A DNA stretch of 21,533 nucleotides from a virus, in the IMG/VR virus record IMGVR_UViG_3300013100_000034, positions 1 through 21,533 of that record; one strand, given 5' to 3'. The translations under genes were made by a program, and so were the position numbers. The notes beneath the pieces are model-generated. The model did no database searches. It saw nothing but the letters and a program-made list of their open reading frames with translations, and was not told the origin of the DNA. Shown in pieces: positions 1 to 8,807 of the stretch (its first letter is position 1; each line of letters opens with the position of its first letter).

Positions 1-1551
1 AGCACTGAACGCTGCCTCGGCGTACACGTCAAACGTAAATAGCAGTCGATCACCCGGCTCGAACGGGATTACCGCACGCTCGACCGCAAGCATGAAGAAC
101 GCCGTGCCCTTCGAGGCATCCGTGCGCCGCGCCCATCCGCCTACAATCTCAGAATCGCTTCCGTAGGCATTGACATTCACGCCTGCGGTTTCGTCAAGTT
201 GGGCGAGGTTAGTTGGGTCACCGACAAGCAGCTTGTCAACGGTGATAGAGCTTGCCCCAAGCCGGTCTACACTGATGGTGCCTGCGGTAAGCTTTCCAGC
301 GTCGAGGTTGGCGATGACCGCGTTGTCGAGGGTACGCGCCGCCCAAGCACCGGACACGAACTCCCACTGCCCGACAATAATAGAGCCGGACTTCTGGAAC
401 CAGATGTCACCAGCAACATAACCTGTCGTGCCAGACGCAGCAGAGGTTGAGAAGATAACCTTGTTCTTACCGTTGGCCGTGGAGAGCGCCGTGTTTGCCG
501 TGGTCGAGGCGTTACCAGCAGTCGTCTGTGCATTGCTGGCAGCCGTCTGCGCGTCAGATGAGTCGAGGAGCGCCTGCGCCGCTTTCGCATCGGCGCTGTC
601 GGCGGCGCTCTGCGCGGTAGCCGCAGCAGCCTTACCAGCATCCCCGGCGTCCTGCGCCGATTGGATTGCGTTTGTTACGTCGCTCTGAAGGCCCCCAAGA
701 TCGACACCAAGTACGGCAATCGAGGCGGCTGCAGACAGCGGTGTTGGTCGTCCGATACGGTCAGTAAGTGCAAGCTTGACCCACTTGGTAGAGCCAATGG
801 GTAGGTCAGTAAGTACGATGTCGCCAGCGCCGATGACGCTCTGCCCAACAAGCTTGTACGTACCACTCTGAGTGTCACTGACATACGCGCTGGCAAAAGA
901 GAACTGCACAGGGGCGGTGGTGCCGTTGCTCAGCTTGCCATCCCAGTGGGCGGTAACCACGCCGAGGGCTGTTGACAGCGTAGGTGCAGACGGCGCAAGA
1001 GTCGTCGCGTCTGGTAGCCCGAGGGTAACCACCTGTGGCTCAGAGAAGTCGCCCATCACCCCGAGGCTGGAGCATGCACGTAGTTTAATATTAATTGTTA
1101 ACCCGGCGTTGAAGCCAATGACGGCTAGGCTGGGTACCGTTGTTGCGGCCAGCCGCACATAGTCCGTGTCTGGATTGGCGTCGGGCTTCCACCACGCCTC
1201 GTACTGTCCAACAGGCATGGGTTCACCATCTGCGCCCGAAGAAACTTCGTCCCACGTCCCCGCGATATCAGCGACCGGGTAGCCCTTGTCATTCCACCGG
1301 ATAACCGACGAATACACGATGTTGGTTGGGATGGCTGGGCGGCGCGCTGCGTCATCTACCTTAGCGTCAACAGCAACCACAGAGTTACCTGTGCGAGCGA
1401 CAGCGTTGCCAGTAGATGATAGGTGCTGATTGACAGCATCAGCATTTGTAGATAGCACTGTGGTTTGCTTCACAGCATCGTCTACATTGCGCTGGACCCA
1501 GCGCCCCCAAGCAGCCGACTCTGGGGGCAGATTCATTGGGGGGATAGCCAT
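1..1551 (-). CDS. Minor tail protein with fibronectin-III-like and coiled-coil regions (3' end outside window)
   Basis: This reading frame starts at ATG 1551 and stays open for 517 codons to the window edge, so the C-terminus is missing. The start is set by an AAGGAA ribosome site about 8 bases upstream, and the ATG lies 3 bases after the preceding gene's stop. Residues about 75-180 and 183-282 look like beta-sandwich, fibronectin-III-type segments. Residues about 285-362 are an Ala/Ser/Asp/Gln-rich helical stretch (AQSAADSADAKAAQ), probably a trimeric coiled coil. Beyond it lies the pattern LDAGKLTAGTISVDRL, common in tail-tip and central fiber proteins of actinobacterial phages. The position at the end of the tail cassette, after the tape measure, supports a tail-tip or receptor-binding role. 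The exact role is inferred; the class is fairly sure. Confidence 0.8.
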   Translation of the reverse strand, partial: MAIPPMNLPPESAAWGRWVQRNVDDAVKQTTVLSTNADAVNQHLSSTGNAVARTGNSVVAVDAKVDDAARRPAIPTNIVYSSVIRWNDKGYPVADIAGTWDEVSSGADGEPMPVGQYEAWWKPDANPDTDYVRLAATTVPSLAVIGFNAGLTINIKLRACSSLGVMGDFSEPQVVTLGLPDATTLAPSAPTLSTALGVVTAHWDGKLSNGTTAPVQFSFASAYVSDTQSGTYKLVGQSVIGAGDIVLTDLPIGSTKWVKLALTDRIGRPTPLSAAASIAVLGVDLGGLQSDVTNAIQSAQDAGDAGKAAAATAQSAADSADAKAAQALLDSSDAQTAASNAQTTAGNASTTANTALSTANGKNKVIFSTSAASGTTGYVAGDIWFQKSGSIIVGQWEFVSGAWAARTLDNAVIANLDAGKLTAGTISVDRLGASSITVDKLLVGDPTNLAQLDETAGVNVNAYGSDSEIVGGWARRTDASKGTAFFMLAVERAVIPFEPGDRLLFTFDVYAEAAFSA

Positions 1552-1554
1552 AAA

Positions 1555-3162
1555 TTAATTCCTTGCTAGTGGTGCGCTGTTGTATTCGCTCAAAGTGGTG
1601 GCATCCCACTGAGCATTAAAGTCTGCGATTGTCTTATTATACCACACGGTATTAAAATCTTTCACCGTAGTGTCAAGTTCCATGTCGTAGGAAATACCTG
1701 CAGGCGTTGTGGTTGCAGACCGAATACGATACCAAGCGTCATCACTCTGCACACGCGCACCAGCAATATTGCCGAATGCTTGGTTTTCGAACTTAGAACT
1801 GACTTTTTCAAACTGAACAGCATCGAACGCGCTAATATCTTGACCAGCCCACTGAGTGTTGAAAGCGCTGATGGGGCCAGCATTCTCAGCGTTGAACTCT
1901 GCGATGGTCGGGTAGCGATAGTTGCCTGTGTCACCAACGCGATTGATGCCGGAACTAGCCACCTGCATCTTTAGGTTGGGTCCGGTGTATGTTGCGAGCG
2001 TCCACGCACCGGCGCGGTAGGCATCATCACGGGTGTTAATGAACGGGCTGTCCACGACGACACCGACAAGCTCAGGGGCCTTATCAATATCGAGGCCGGT
2101 TGCAAGCGACACCTTCTGCTTGTTGTAGAAGACGCCGGTACCAACGATACGAAGCGACGAGCGTGAATCGTCCTCATTAATTTGAGTGGCTATGCGAAAT
2201 GGGGCATTGTTGATCCCAGCGGGGCCACGGAGAGTTACCGTAAGTTGCTCCAGTACCGGGTCCAGTGTAACCGACATGAACCCGCCACCAGCTACCCAGT
2301 CCTCAGCCGAGACAGGCTTACCGTCCTTGTCAATGACAGAATAGACGCTAGCCCCGGCGTACTCCTGTGTCACGCTGTCAACAGGTACAGGCTGCTGCAC
2401 AGATGTAAGCGTGGCACCGGGGCCGAGTGAGTCTCCAGTTACGCTTAGCTGAATCTGCATCTGCACAGTCTCAGCTTCGTCAACCTGATAGATCGGCACA
2501 GAACTGTTCCAGCCGCCTAGCGGGTAGGCCAGTCCTTCTACCTTATTCTCACTCTGGTAGTACATAATCTCTACCGACTGAGCCAACCTCGAATTGTCCA
2601 TAGACCAGCTAGAGGCAGAGTCACGGTAGCTAACGGCAGTGCGCTGACGCACAGGGCGTAGGACAACCATGTTGGACACTAGGGTAACCTCAAGCTGGTA
2701 CGCAGCAGCGAACCGCTTCATCATGTCCCACACGTTATCTGTCCAGCCGGGGATAACAACGTCGGCGTCTACGACGGCGCTATCGATCAGAACGTCGGTC
2801 GTCACGGACACCAGACCGAGGTAATAACGGAAGGCGGCGCTCAGCTTACCCGCGAACGGCGCTGCTGTGCGTGCTGCGTTAAGCGCAATGAGCCTAGAGT
2901 CAGCGGTAATCGTGACATCTTCGTTATACTCGCCGCTAGTAGAACTGATGTAGCCCCACGTTGAGCCTTTAGAGCCATCCTTTAGTTCAATAACTTTATT
3001 TCGTAGCCCACGCGCCGACCCACCCTCGTGCGGAAGGCCAATGGTCATCTGACCGATACCGCCACTCATATCGGATGGGTCGATAGGTGTAGCATCCTCA
3101 GTCACGCTGTAATCAATGAGACTCCAGCGCGGCTTACCATCTATTGAAAGGTCTATAGCCAT
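1555..3162 (-). CDS. Minor tail (tail hub/baseplate-like) protein with C-terminal FN-W repeats
   Basis: A 535-aa protein starting at ATG 3162, preceded by GGAGGTAG and overlapping the end of the upstream tail gene by 10 bases, so the two are probably translationally coupled. By position (second gene after the tape measure) and length it resembles the tail hub / gp27-like or tail-endopeptidase-type proteins of siphophages, but I see no catalytic motif. The N-terminal half (1-200) is mixed alpha/beta and includes WDMMKRFAAAYQLEV at about 145-159. The C-terminal part has six short imperfect repeats of about 11-12 residues built around [IV]-x-x-[FY]-[ND]: three at about 419-450 and three at about 499-530, with a 48-residue insert between. 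Such repeats may bind partner proteins or cell-wall glycans; that is inference. Confidence 0.8.
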   Translation of the reverse strand: MAIDLSIDGKPRWSLIDYSVTEDATPIDPSDMSGGIGQMTIGLPHEGGSARGLRNKVIELKDGSKGSTWGYISSTSGEYNEDVTITADSRLIALNAARTAAPFAGKLSAAFRYYLGLVSVTTDVLIDSAVVDADVVIPGWTDNVWDMMKRFAAAYQLEVTLVSNMVVLRPVRQRTAVSYRDSASSWSMDNSRLAQSVEIMYYQSENKVEGLAYPLGGWNSSVPIYQVDEAETVQMQIQLSVTGDSLGPGATLTSVQQPVPVDSVTQEYAGASVYSVIDKDGKPVSAEDWVAGGGFMSVTLDPVLEQLTVTLRGPAGINNAPFRIATQINEDDSRSSLRIVGTGVFYNKQKVSLATGLDIDKAPELVGVVVDSPFINTRDDAYRAGAWTLATYTGPNLKMQVASSGINRVGDTGNYRYPTIAEFNAENAGPISAFNTQWAGQDISAFDAVQFEKVSSKFENQAFGNIAGARVQSDDAWYRIRSATTTPAGISYDMELDTTVKDFNTVWYNKTIADFNAQWDATTLSEYNSAPLARN

Positions 3163-4004
3163 GTGCCTACCTCCACGAGCTTAGCGCTCATTCCAATCTT
3201 GTCCCTAGCGGCGCTGTACGCCGTTGTGGTTGGCTTACCGGTGAACCTGCAGCCAGAGTTACCCTGACCTGATATAAAGTCTCCCAGCGCCGGTGTGTGA
3301 CCGCTGGGGAGCATCTGCACCATCATGCCAGCGATAGTGATGCTGGTAGCGGTGTCGGTGGCTAGGTCTAGCTCGATGCCCTGATAGGTATTACTGGAAT
3401 ACGACAGGTTGAACCGCTGGTCGGTGTTAGTACCGAGCAGCGGCGCATACACAGCCGTGCCACCAAGTGCGCCGGGAGCGATAGCAGTGACACGCACACC
3501 ACCAACACCGGTATCTAGCGAGCCGTGCACACCAACCCATGCGGTATACCCCTGCGGAATTGGCAAGTAGAGCTTCTGCCCTGTGCCCGTCAGATCGTAT
3601 ACTGCGCTCTCTGTGGGGTAATCATAGTCACCGCTCCCGGTCGTGAGGATAGCTGGGCGCGTATCACCGATCAGCGGCACACCGTCATAGTACGCCTGCG
3701 CCGGGAACGCCCACTGCTCCGGCAACACATTCTTGTCGGCAGCGAATGGATCAGTGAAGTAGATGAGTCCGGGCCCACGCTTCCCGGCCTGCATGTCCGT
3801 GATAGGGCGCAGCGAATCACGGGACGCCAAGCCCCACGTCATGTTGTATTCCTTATGGGAGGCTACAGACGCCCGTGTGCCCGCACCACCGTTGAGGTAC
3901 TGCGTCTCACTGGACCAGCCAACAGCAGAGAAATCGCCGCCGATGACAGGGGCTGGTACCCACGTCTCACCGCCGCGTGGACCCATCCACATCTTGCTTG
4001 TCAT
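3153..4004 (-). CDS. Minor tail protein (distal-tail-protein position)
   Basis: A 283-aa protein directly downstream of the tape measure gene, where siphophages encode the distal tail (Dit-like) protein linking tail tube and tip. Its ATG overlaps the tape measure stop codon in a TAATG junction, and AGGAG lies 8-9 bases upstream, so expression is tightly coupled. No signal peptide or membrane segment is visible. The sequence is rich in Gly, Thr and aromatic residues, as expected of a beta-rich virion protein. It has an N-terminal MWMGPRGGETWVPAP segment and a central YDLTGTGQKLYLPIPQGY stretch suggestive of a jelly-roll or carbohydrate-binding-like fold. I assign it from gene order and general similarity to minor tail proteins of actinobacterial phages; the precise function is not shown. 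Confidence 0.8.
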   Translation of the reverse strand: MTSKMWMGPRGGETWVPAPVIGGDFSAVGWSSETQYLNGGAGTRASVASHKEYNMTWGLASRDSLRPITDMQAGKRGPGLIYFTDPFAADKNVLPEQWAFPAQAYYDGVPLIGDTRPAILTTGSGDYDYPTESAVYDLTGTGQKLYLPIPQGYTAWVGVHGSLDTGVGGVRVTAIAPGALGGTAVYAPLLGTNTDQRFNLSYSSNTYQGIELDLATDTATSITIAGMMVQMLPSGHTPALGDFISGQGNSGCRFTGKPTTTAYSAARDKIGMSAKLVEVGTWL

Positions 4005-7000
4005 TATGCGTTTCTCCTATATGCTGCGTTTACGTTGTTAGTGCTATTCGCCTTAGCGATTCCAGCGCCGGGGATGACGACCTGAATATTAAGTGCATCT
4101 GCTAGTGCCTGCACAGCCTGAGCCGAGAAGTCAACAATCTGAATTCCGCTGTTGCCGCCGTTGGCGGCTGCTCGTGAGCGAGGACCACCCCCGCCATAAG
4201 ACGGGGTGTACGCGGCACTGCTCTTGGTGACAATACCGCCAGTGGCGTAACCCCGCTGTGCTGTGTGCATCAGCTTGTACAGGTTGTCCACGCCCAGCTT
4301 GCTTGTGGCTTCCTTGGTCATGACGAATTCGCCTCGGTGGACAATACCAGCAGCTTCCATCTTTGCGCCATCGCCCGTGTAACCACCTGTATCCCACATA
4401 CCCAAGTTAATTGGGCGGCCGTTAGCATCGGTCATCCCGCTCAGGGCGCTTGCTGCGAAGCGCTGACGAGCGAAGATGTCGAGTGTAGCGTGTGAGTTGT
4501 TGATGATGTCGATTGCCCGCTGCGCCTCGCGGAGGGCACCAGCCGTGTTTGCGTGCATAGGCACAACCACGGGCTTGGATGCCTGCCTAGCCCGCAGGTC
4601 GTTAAGAATCTGCTCGATGGTGCGGTCGCCCTTAGAGATTTCAGCAATAAGTGCTTCCTTAGAGCCGCCGCCCATCCGCTTGAATTCGGATACAACTTGG
4701 GGGGTGAGGCCAGCGATGTTACCCTCGACAAGGCTTCTAGCTTCCTTGCTCATGGCGTCAACGTTCTTCAGCCAGTGATCGAACCCCTCATTGCTGCTGT
4801 CAGCAATCTGCGCGATAATTTCAGGTGAAGCCTTTGCAGCTTCCGCTGCTGCGTCCTGACCGCCACGGAGGGCGATCTTTGCGAGGTTGGCGAACCGCTG
4901 GCGACCCGTCTCAAGCTGCTGGTCCATTGTCTCAAGGTAATCTGAGAACTTAACCTTAGCGGTATCGACGTAGGTGGACACATCGTTGCCAGCCTTGACC
5001 CACGCATCCTTGCCCTTCTGATTAACGCGGTCAAGTGTGGTCTGGTAGGCTGCGTTCATGTCGTAGATAGCGTCAGTACCTTGATCGATGGAATCCATGA
5101 ACTTCAGGGCAGCTTCTGAACTACCACCGAAGTTATTAGTAACTGCATCCTCGCTGACACCTGCAAGCGCAACCAGCGCGTCAGTCATTTCCTGCACACC
5201 GCCCCGAGCGGCCTTGCGGAAATTGGCGTCTGTGTCTTCTAGCCCTTGTGAATTAAGTGCGTTCCTTAGCTCACGCTTATAGTTAGGCATGCGGTCGATC
5301 AGCACAGTAAGCTGATCGTCGGTTAGATGTGCGGAGGAAACAAGATTTTCCATCTGGGTCTTGGCCTTCTCAACATTGCCAGCGCCGACAAGCTGCTCAA
5401 AGCCTGCATCCATCTTGGTCAAACCTGTGGTGATATTAGCGAACGTGGTCTCGCCGCCACCACGGAACACGTCCTTAGCAGTCTCTGCGAAATCGTTCCA
5501 CATCCCGCCCTTACCGATGTGGTCGAGTCCCTTGCCCAGATTGTCGATGTCAGTGATGAAAGGCTTTAGATTTTCGTTGCCGAAGGCCCCGCCGTGGTTC
5601 ACCTTAACGTCGCTTAGAAGTGACAGCGAATCCTTGGCAGTAAGGAAGCTGCTCGCCATTTCATCAGCACTGCTACCTGCCTCACGGGACTGCTTATCCA
5701 GATCAAGGAGGTACTGCGCACCAGCAAATGCCGCCATAACAGCAAGCTCAGGCCCAACCTTACCCAGTGTGCGGACAAGGCCATCGGATGCGCGATTCCA
5801 CGCGCCTGTAGCCTTGCTAGCCAGCCCGAAGCTGTCGGACACGCCGCCGACAGTACCCTTCAGCCACTGGTTCTTCTTGGCAAGTCCGCCAACGCTACCA
5901 CTCATCGTTCCAAGCATGGTGTTCTGCGCCGCCATCGACCCGCGCATGACGGACCATACTTCGCGCAGCGCAAGGCTGCTGGCAGCAAGCCGCCCGAGGC
6001 CAGAGATAACAAGTGCAATCACGCCCACAACTCCTGCAAGCGCCACGCCGAACCCAAGCACCTGCGCGTTGGTGGCAGGCAATTCCCACAGGTCAAACAG
6101 TCGCGCAGGCTCATCGAGCGATTCAGTGAAGCTGCGAATTTTTCCGGTAAGCCCGTCGATAACGTCATTTAGTGAGCCAAGATTGGAGGAGCCAATCTTG
6201 TCAAGCAGCGCAAGGACGTTCTGGAACATCACCTGCAGCTTAGCGCCGCTGGTATTGGAGATAACACCATACTGGCGCTGAAGCTCGCCTGTAGCGTTTG
6301 CAGCGTCCTTGAGCGCCGTTGTGAGCAACGTGCCCGACACACCGGTTTCGTCAGCAGCACCAGCCAGCTTCTTCAGTAGCGGTACGTCTCGCACAGAGGT
6401 AATGCCCAGTTCCTTGAGGACAGCATCAGCGCCGGAACCAGCAGCATTAATGTTGCCCATGAACTTAGTGAACGTGCCAGATGCGTCGTCTTCCCAGTTC
6501 TTCTTAAACTGGTCGGCTGTCATGCCGGAAGCCTTGCCCCACTTGCTTAGCTCAACGCCGCCGCTTGACACAGCCTCGTTGATTTTACCGAAAGCACGCT
6601 GAATCGTACCACGCGAAAGTTCCGGGCGCGCACCAACGGATGCCAGCGCACCGGACAGACCGATAAGCTGGTCATAGCTGTAGCCCACAGGACCAGCGAT
6701 GGACGCTAGCTGCGAGGTAATATTAATGATGTCGGTTTCAGTTGCAACCGAGTTGGTACCGACAGCGAGGATGGAGTCGGCCAGCCCCTGATAGTTGCTG
6801 TCCACGTCGGGGAGCAGCGCGTTCAAACGACCAAACGCGGTAGCGGAGTCCTCAACGGACACGTCGGTAGTAGCCGAGAACATAGCTGTGGTCTTGGTGA
6901 AGTCGGCAACGTGGGCCTTGGCGATACCAAGCTGACCGGCGAGCGTACCAATCTCCGTCAGCTTGTCCCAGCTAACGGGCAACGTCTGCACAAGGTTGGT

Positions 7001-7708
7001 GAACTGCGCCCGTAGGAACCCAACTTCGTCACCCGACACCTTGGCGGTACGCTGGACTTCAGCGAACGACTTCTCCCAAGACACGGCGATTCCGGTGATG
7101 CCAACGGCAGCACCAACACCAGCCATGCCGATTGCACGGGCGGAGCTACTGATATCGTAAAGGGCGTAGCGCATGCCGCCGACAGCCCCAGCCGCCGCCT
7201 GTTGTGCGCGGGTAGCGGCCTGCTGCTCGCGGAAAATTTGACGGCGCAGCGCAAGTTCATTGCGAACCTTGTTGTTTGCCTTGCGCTCAGCAGCGTCCTC
7301 AAGCATAACCTGCTGACGGCGCTCCTCGGTGATAGCCCTTACGCGGTTAAGTTCCGCCTTAGAAGCAGACTCAAGGCTCTTGTCGTTAGCTCCCTGAGCA
7401 GCGGCAGCGACACCGGCCTGCGTAAGCGTCTTGTCATTACGCCGCTTAGCCTGTTGATTGAGTTCCATCTGCCGCAGTTTGCGGTTGTTGGTCTCAGTTG
7501 TTTGAACGTACTTCTTTTGTTCAACTGCGATAGTGCGGTAATCGTCTATAATGCGCTTTGCTGCAATATCCTGCGCGTCACCCATAGCCTTGCCAGCCGA
7601 AGTAGCCGCTTTCGCAAGGTCGCTGAATGCCCTCTTAGCTTTCCGCAGCGCTGCGAGGGCGGCTGCAACATCTATATCAACTGTTGCGCGCAGGTCGTTG
7701 TTTGCCAT
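4004..7708 (-). CDS. Tail tape measure protein (TP901 type)
   Basis: The longest gene in the window (1234 aa) sits between the tail chaperones and the tail-tip genes, the usual place for the tape measure protein, which sets tail length and is ejected with the DNA. Residues about 20-175 are charged and Ala/Gln-rich, probably coiled coil. Residues about 180-480 carry the TP901-type core, with stretches such as TLAGQLGIAKAHVADFTKT and VATETDIINITSQLASIAG. A hydrophobic segment lies at about 549-580. The C-terminus has the typical GIVHRGEFVMTKEA and GYATGGIV elements. At about 0.15 nm per residue of extended helix, a tail of roughly 185 nm is expected. The ribosome site is weak (AGAAAG); the stop is shared with the next gene in TAATG. 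Confidence 0.96.
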   Translation of the reverse strand: MANNDLRATVDIDVAAALAALRKAKRAFSDLAKAATSAGKAMGDAQDIAAKRIIDDYRTIAVEQKKYVQTTETNNRKLRQMELNQQAKRRNDKTLTQAGVAAAAQGANDKSLESASKAELNRVRAITEERRQQVMLEDAAERKANNKVRNELALRRQIFREQQAATRAQQAAAGAVGGMRYALYDISSSARAIGMAGVGAAVGITGIAVSWEKSFAEVQRTAKVSGDEVGFLRAQFTNLVQTLPVSWDKLTEIGTLAGQLGIAKAHVADFTKTTAMFSATTDVSVEDSATAFGRLNALLPDVDSNYQGLADSILAVGTNSVATETDIINITSQLASIAGPVGYSYDQLIGLSGALASVGARPELSRGTIQRAFGKINEAVSSGGVELSKWGKASGMTADQFKKNWEDDASGTFTKFMGNINAAGSGADAVLKELGITSVRDVPLLKKLAGAADETGVSGTLLTTALKDAANATGELQRQYGVISNTSGAKLQVMFQNVLALLDKIGSSNLGSLNDVIDGLTGKIRSFTESLDEPARLFDLWELPATNAQVLGFGVALAGVVGVIALVISGLGRLAASSLALREVWSVMRGSMAAQNTMLGTMSGSVGGLAKKNQWLKGTVGGVSDSFGLASKATGAWNRASDGLVRTLGKVGPELAVMAAFAGAQYLLDLDKQSREAGSSADEMASSFLTAKDSLSLLSDVKVNHGGAFGNENLKPFITDIDNLGKGLDHIGKGGMWNDFAETAKDVFRGGGETTFANITTGLTKMDAGFEQLVGAGNVEKAKTQMENLVSSAHLTDDQLTVLIDRMPNYKRELRNALNSQGLEDTDANFRKAARGGVQEMTDALVALAGVSEDAVTNNFGGSSEAALKFMDSIDQGTDAIYDMNAAYQTTLDRVNQKGKDAWVKAGNDVSTYVDTAKVKFSDYLETMDQQLETGRQRFANLAKIALRGGQDAAAEAAKASPEIIAQIADSSNEGFDHWLKNVDAMSKEARSLVEGNIAGLTPQVVSEFKRMGGGSKEALIAEISKGDRTIEQILNDLRARQASKPVVVPMHANTAGALREAQRAIDIINNSHATLDIFARQRFAASALSGMTDANGRPINLGMWDTGGYTGDGAKMEAAGIVHRGEFVMTKEATSKLGVDNLYKLMHTAQRGYATGGIVTKSSAAYTPSYGGGGPRSRAAANGGNSGIQIVDFSAQAVQALADALNIQVVIPGAGIAKANSTNNVNAAYRRNA

Positions 7709-7721
7709 ACTTATCTTTCTG

Positions 7722-8108
7722 CTATACGGTGGACGACAGCGCCTCTATCCGAGAGGGGAGCGGGTCGTAGGTACCATCTTCATTCTTAATTCCCACGGCC
7801 ACTGCATAGTGGTACTCGCCGGAACCGAGCTTCTGGTTGGATGGGTTGTCTTCAAAGTCTTCGAGTTCCGCCTTGGCATAGCAGGCCCCGGTTTTAATTT
7901 CAAAGTCAATTGCGTTATTAGTGCTGTGGCACAGCCAGATAGGGTTGCCACAGGTTTTGCAGACTTCACGGTTGAGGATGTAGGCAGCTTCCTGCAGCCT
8001 ATAATCGTGAGGAGTCCAACCCGTGAACGGGTCAGACTCCTCCAACAGTGCAGCCGTAGGCCGTTGCTTTGACTCAAGCGCGGACTGAATTCGCGTAAGA
8101 TACGGCAA
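7722..8108 (-). CDS. Second tail assembly chaperone ORF, probably made by -1 frameshift
   Basis: A 128-codon ORF counted from TTG at 8108, lying between the first tail chaperone gene and the tape measure gene, where lambda gpGT-like extensions occur. It contains no Met codon, has no ATG or GTG start, and no ribosome site precedes the TTG. Its frame is exactly -1 relative to the upstream chaperone and is open back to base 8156, across the upstream stop codon. This makes expression as a G-GT-like fusion the likeliest route. A cysteine cluster at Cys50, Cys53, Cys60 and Cys76, with His61 (VCKTCGNPIWLCH), looks like a small zinc-binding knuckle; similar CxxCG elements occur in this position in some actinobacterial phages. 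It probably recruits the tail tube protein to the tape measure. Confidence 0.7.
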   Translation of the reverse strand: MPYLTRIQSALESKQRPTAALLEESDPFTGWTPHDYRLQEAAYILNREVCKTCGNPIWLCHSTNNAIDFEIKTGACYAKAELEDFEDNPSNQKLGSGEYHYAVAVGIKNEDGTYDPLPSRIEALSSTV

Positions 8109-8131
8109 ATTCTGCGGCCACGTCAGCGCTT

Positions 8132-8156
8132 CTACGAGAAATCCGCGTTGATTGCC
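8132..8156 (-). other. Candidate -1 translational frameshift window
   Basis: The -1 frame has a stop (TAG at 8159-8157) upstream and is open from 8156 onward, while the zero frame ends at TAG 8134-8132. A shift joining the two chaperone ORFs must therefore occur in these 25 bases. The best slip site I see is GGATTTC at 8144-8138 (zero-frame codons GAT TTC), three codons before the stop. It allows re-pairing at the A site (TTC to TTT) but poor re-pairing at the P site, so it is not a canonical X-XXY-YYZ heptamer. Confidence 0.4.
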
Positions 8157-8722
8157 CTATCGAAGATCGCGCCGACATAGTTAACCTGCGCCACAGCGCC
8201 GAACAACTTGTTAGCCTCAGAGACGTAAAGCTCCTCGGTAAAGGCGTTGACCGTCTCTACGGTCCATGCGTTGCTGGCTACAGCGCCAGCAGCATTGGTG
8301 ACAGACACGATGCTCTTGGCGATAAGGGTAGCGTTAAGCGCCTCGTTAAACTCCGTGTTCTCCTCACCTTCCTTGTAGTCGGTGGTAGCACGCAGCTTCT
8401 TCTCAATAGCCTCGCGTGCCTTCGGAGCGAGGCCCTTCAGCTTGAACACAAGACCGCTGGCGGCAAGGCGCTCATGAAGTGCGGTGATTTCGTCCTCGTC
8501 CGCTGTCTCATCCTCGTCGCTAAGCCCGACAACCTCGTTCTTGGCGCGCTCTGCGCGCTCTTCCTCAGCAATAAAAATCTTAGCTAGCTTGAGGGCGGCG
8601 TCAGCATCAGTGTAGATGGTAACCTCATCCTCAGGCGTGTTCGTTCCCTGCACAAAGGCGAAGACATCGAACGTGTCCTTCTCGGTAGCCTGTGCGATGT
8701 AATCTTCGGCGTCAATTGCCAT
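8132..8722 (-). CDS. Tail assembly chaperone (gpG-like)
   Basis: A 196-aa acidic protein starting at ATG 8722 with a strong ribosome site (CTGGAGGAAAA). It follows the second major tail protein and a terminator-like hairpin, and precedes the -1 frame ORF and the tape measure gene. This is the standard position of the tail assembly chaperone that keeps the tape measure soluble while the tail tube polymerises around it. The N-terminus (MAIDAEDYIAQATEKDTF) and the Glu/Asp-rich middle (DEDETADEDE at about 68-78) fit this family, which is poorly conserved in sequence. The C-terminal 120 residues are mostly predicted helix. The assignment rests on gene order and the frameshift arrangement. Confidence 0.85.
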   Translation of the reverse strand: MAIDAEDYIAQATEKDTFDVFAFVQGTNTPEDEVTIYTDADAALKLAKIFIAEEERAERAKNEVVGLSDEDETADEDEITALHERLAASGLVFKLKGLAPKAREAIEKKLRATTDYKEGEENTEFNEALNATLIAKSIVSVTNAAGAVASNAWTVETVNAFTEELYVSEANKLFGAVAQVNYVGAIFDRAINADFS

Positions 8723-8748
8723 GTGCTTTTCCTCCAGAAAAGTATAAA

Positions 8749-8778
8749 GGGGAGAGGATCATATTAGACCCTCTCCCC
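8749..8778 (-). terminator. Intrinsic terminator between major tail and chaperone genes
   Basis: A perfect 9-bp G/C-rich stem (GGGGAGAGG with CCTCTCCCC) and a 12-base loop are followed, on the minus strand, by TTTATACTTTT. It lies in the 85-base gap after the second major tail gene, so it probably lowers transcription of the chaperone and tape measure genes relative to the abundantly needed tail tube genes. Confidence 0.7.
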
Positions 8779-8807
8779 ATTATAGCAATAAATTAAATTA
8801 AGTCAAA

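Noticed and set aside
285-690. Possible DNA tandem repeats in the Ala/Ser-rich part of the first tail protein
   Set aside because: The repetition is in amino-acid composition of a coiled coil; the DNA shows no exact repeat units.
5361-6281. A 306-codon plus-strand ORF inside the tape measure gene
   Set aside because: Ser/Pro/Ala-rich shadow translation without ribosome site; the tape measure frame is certain here.
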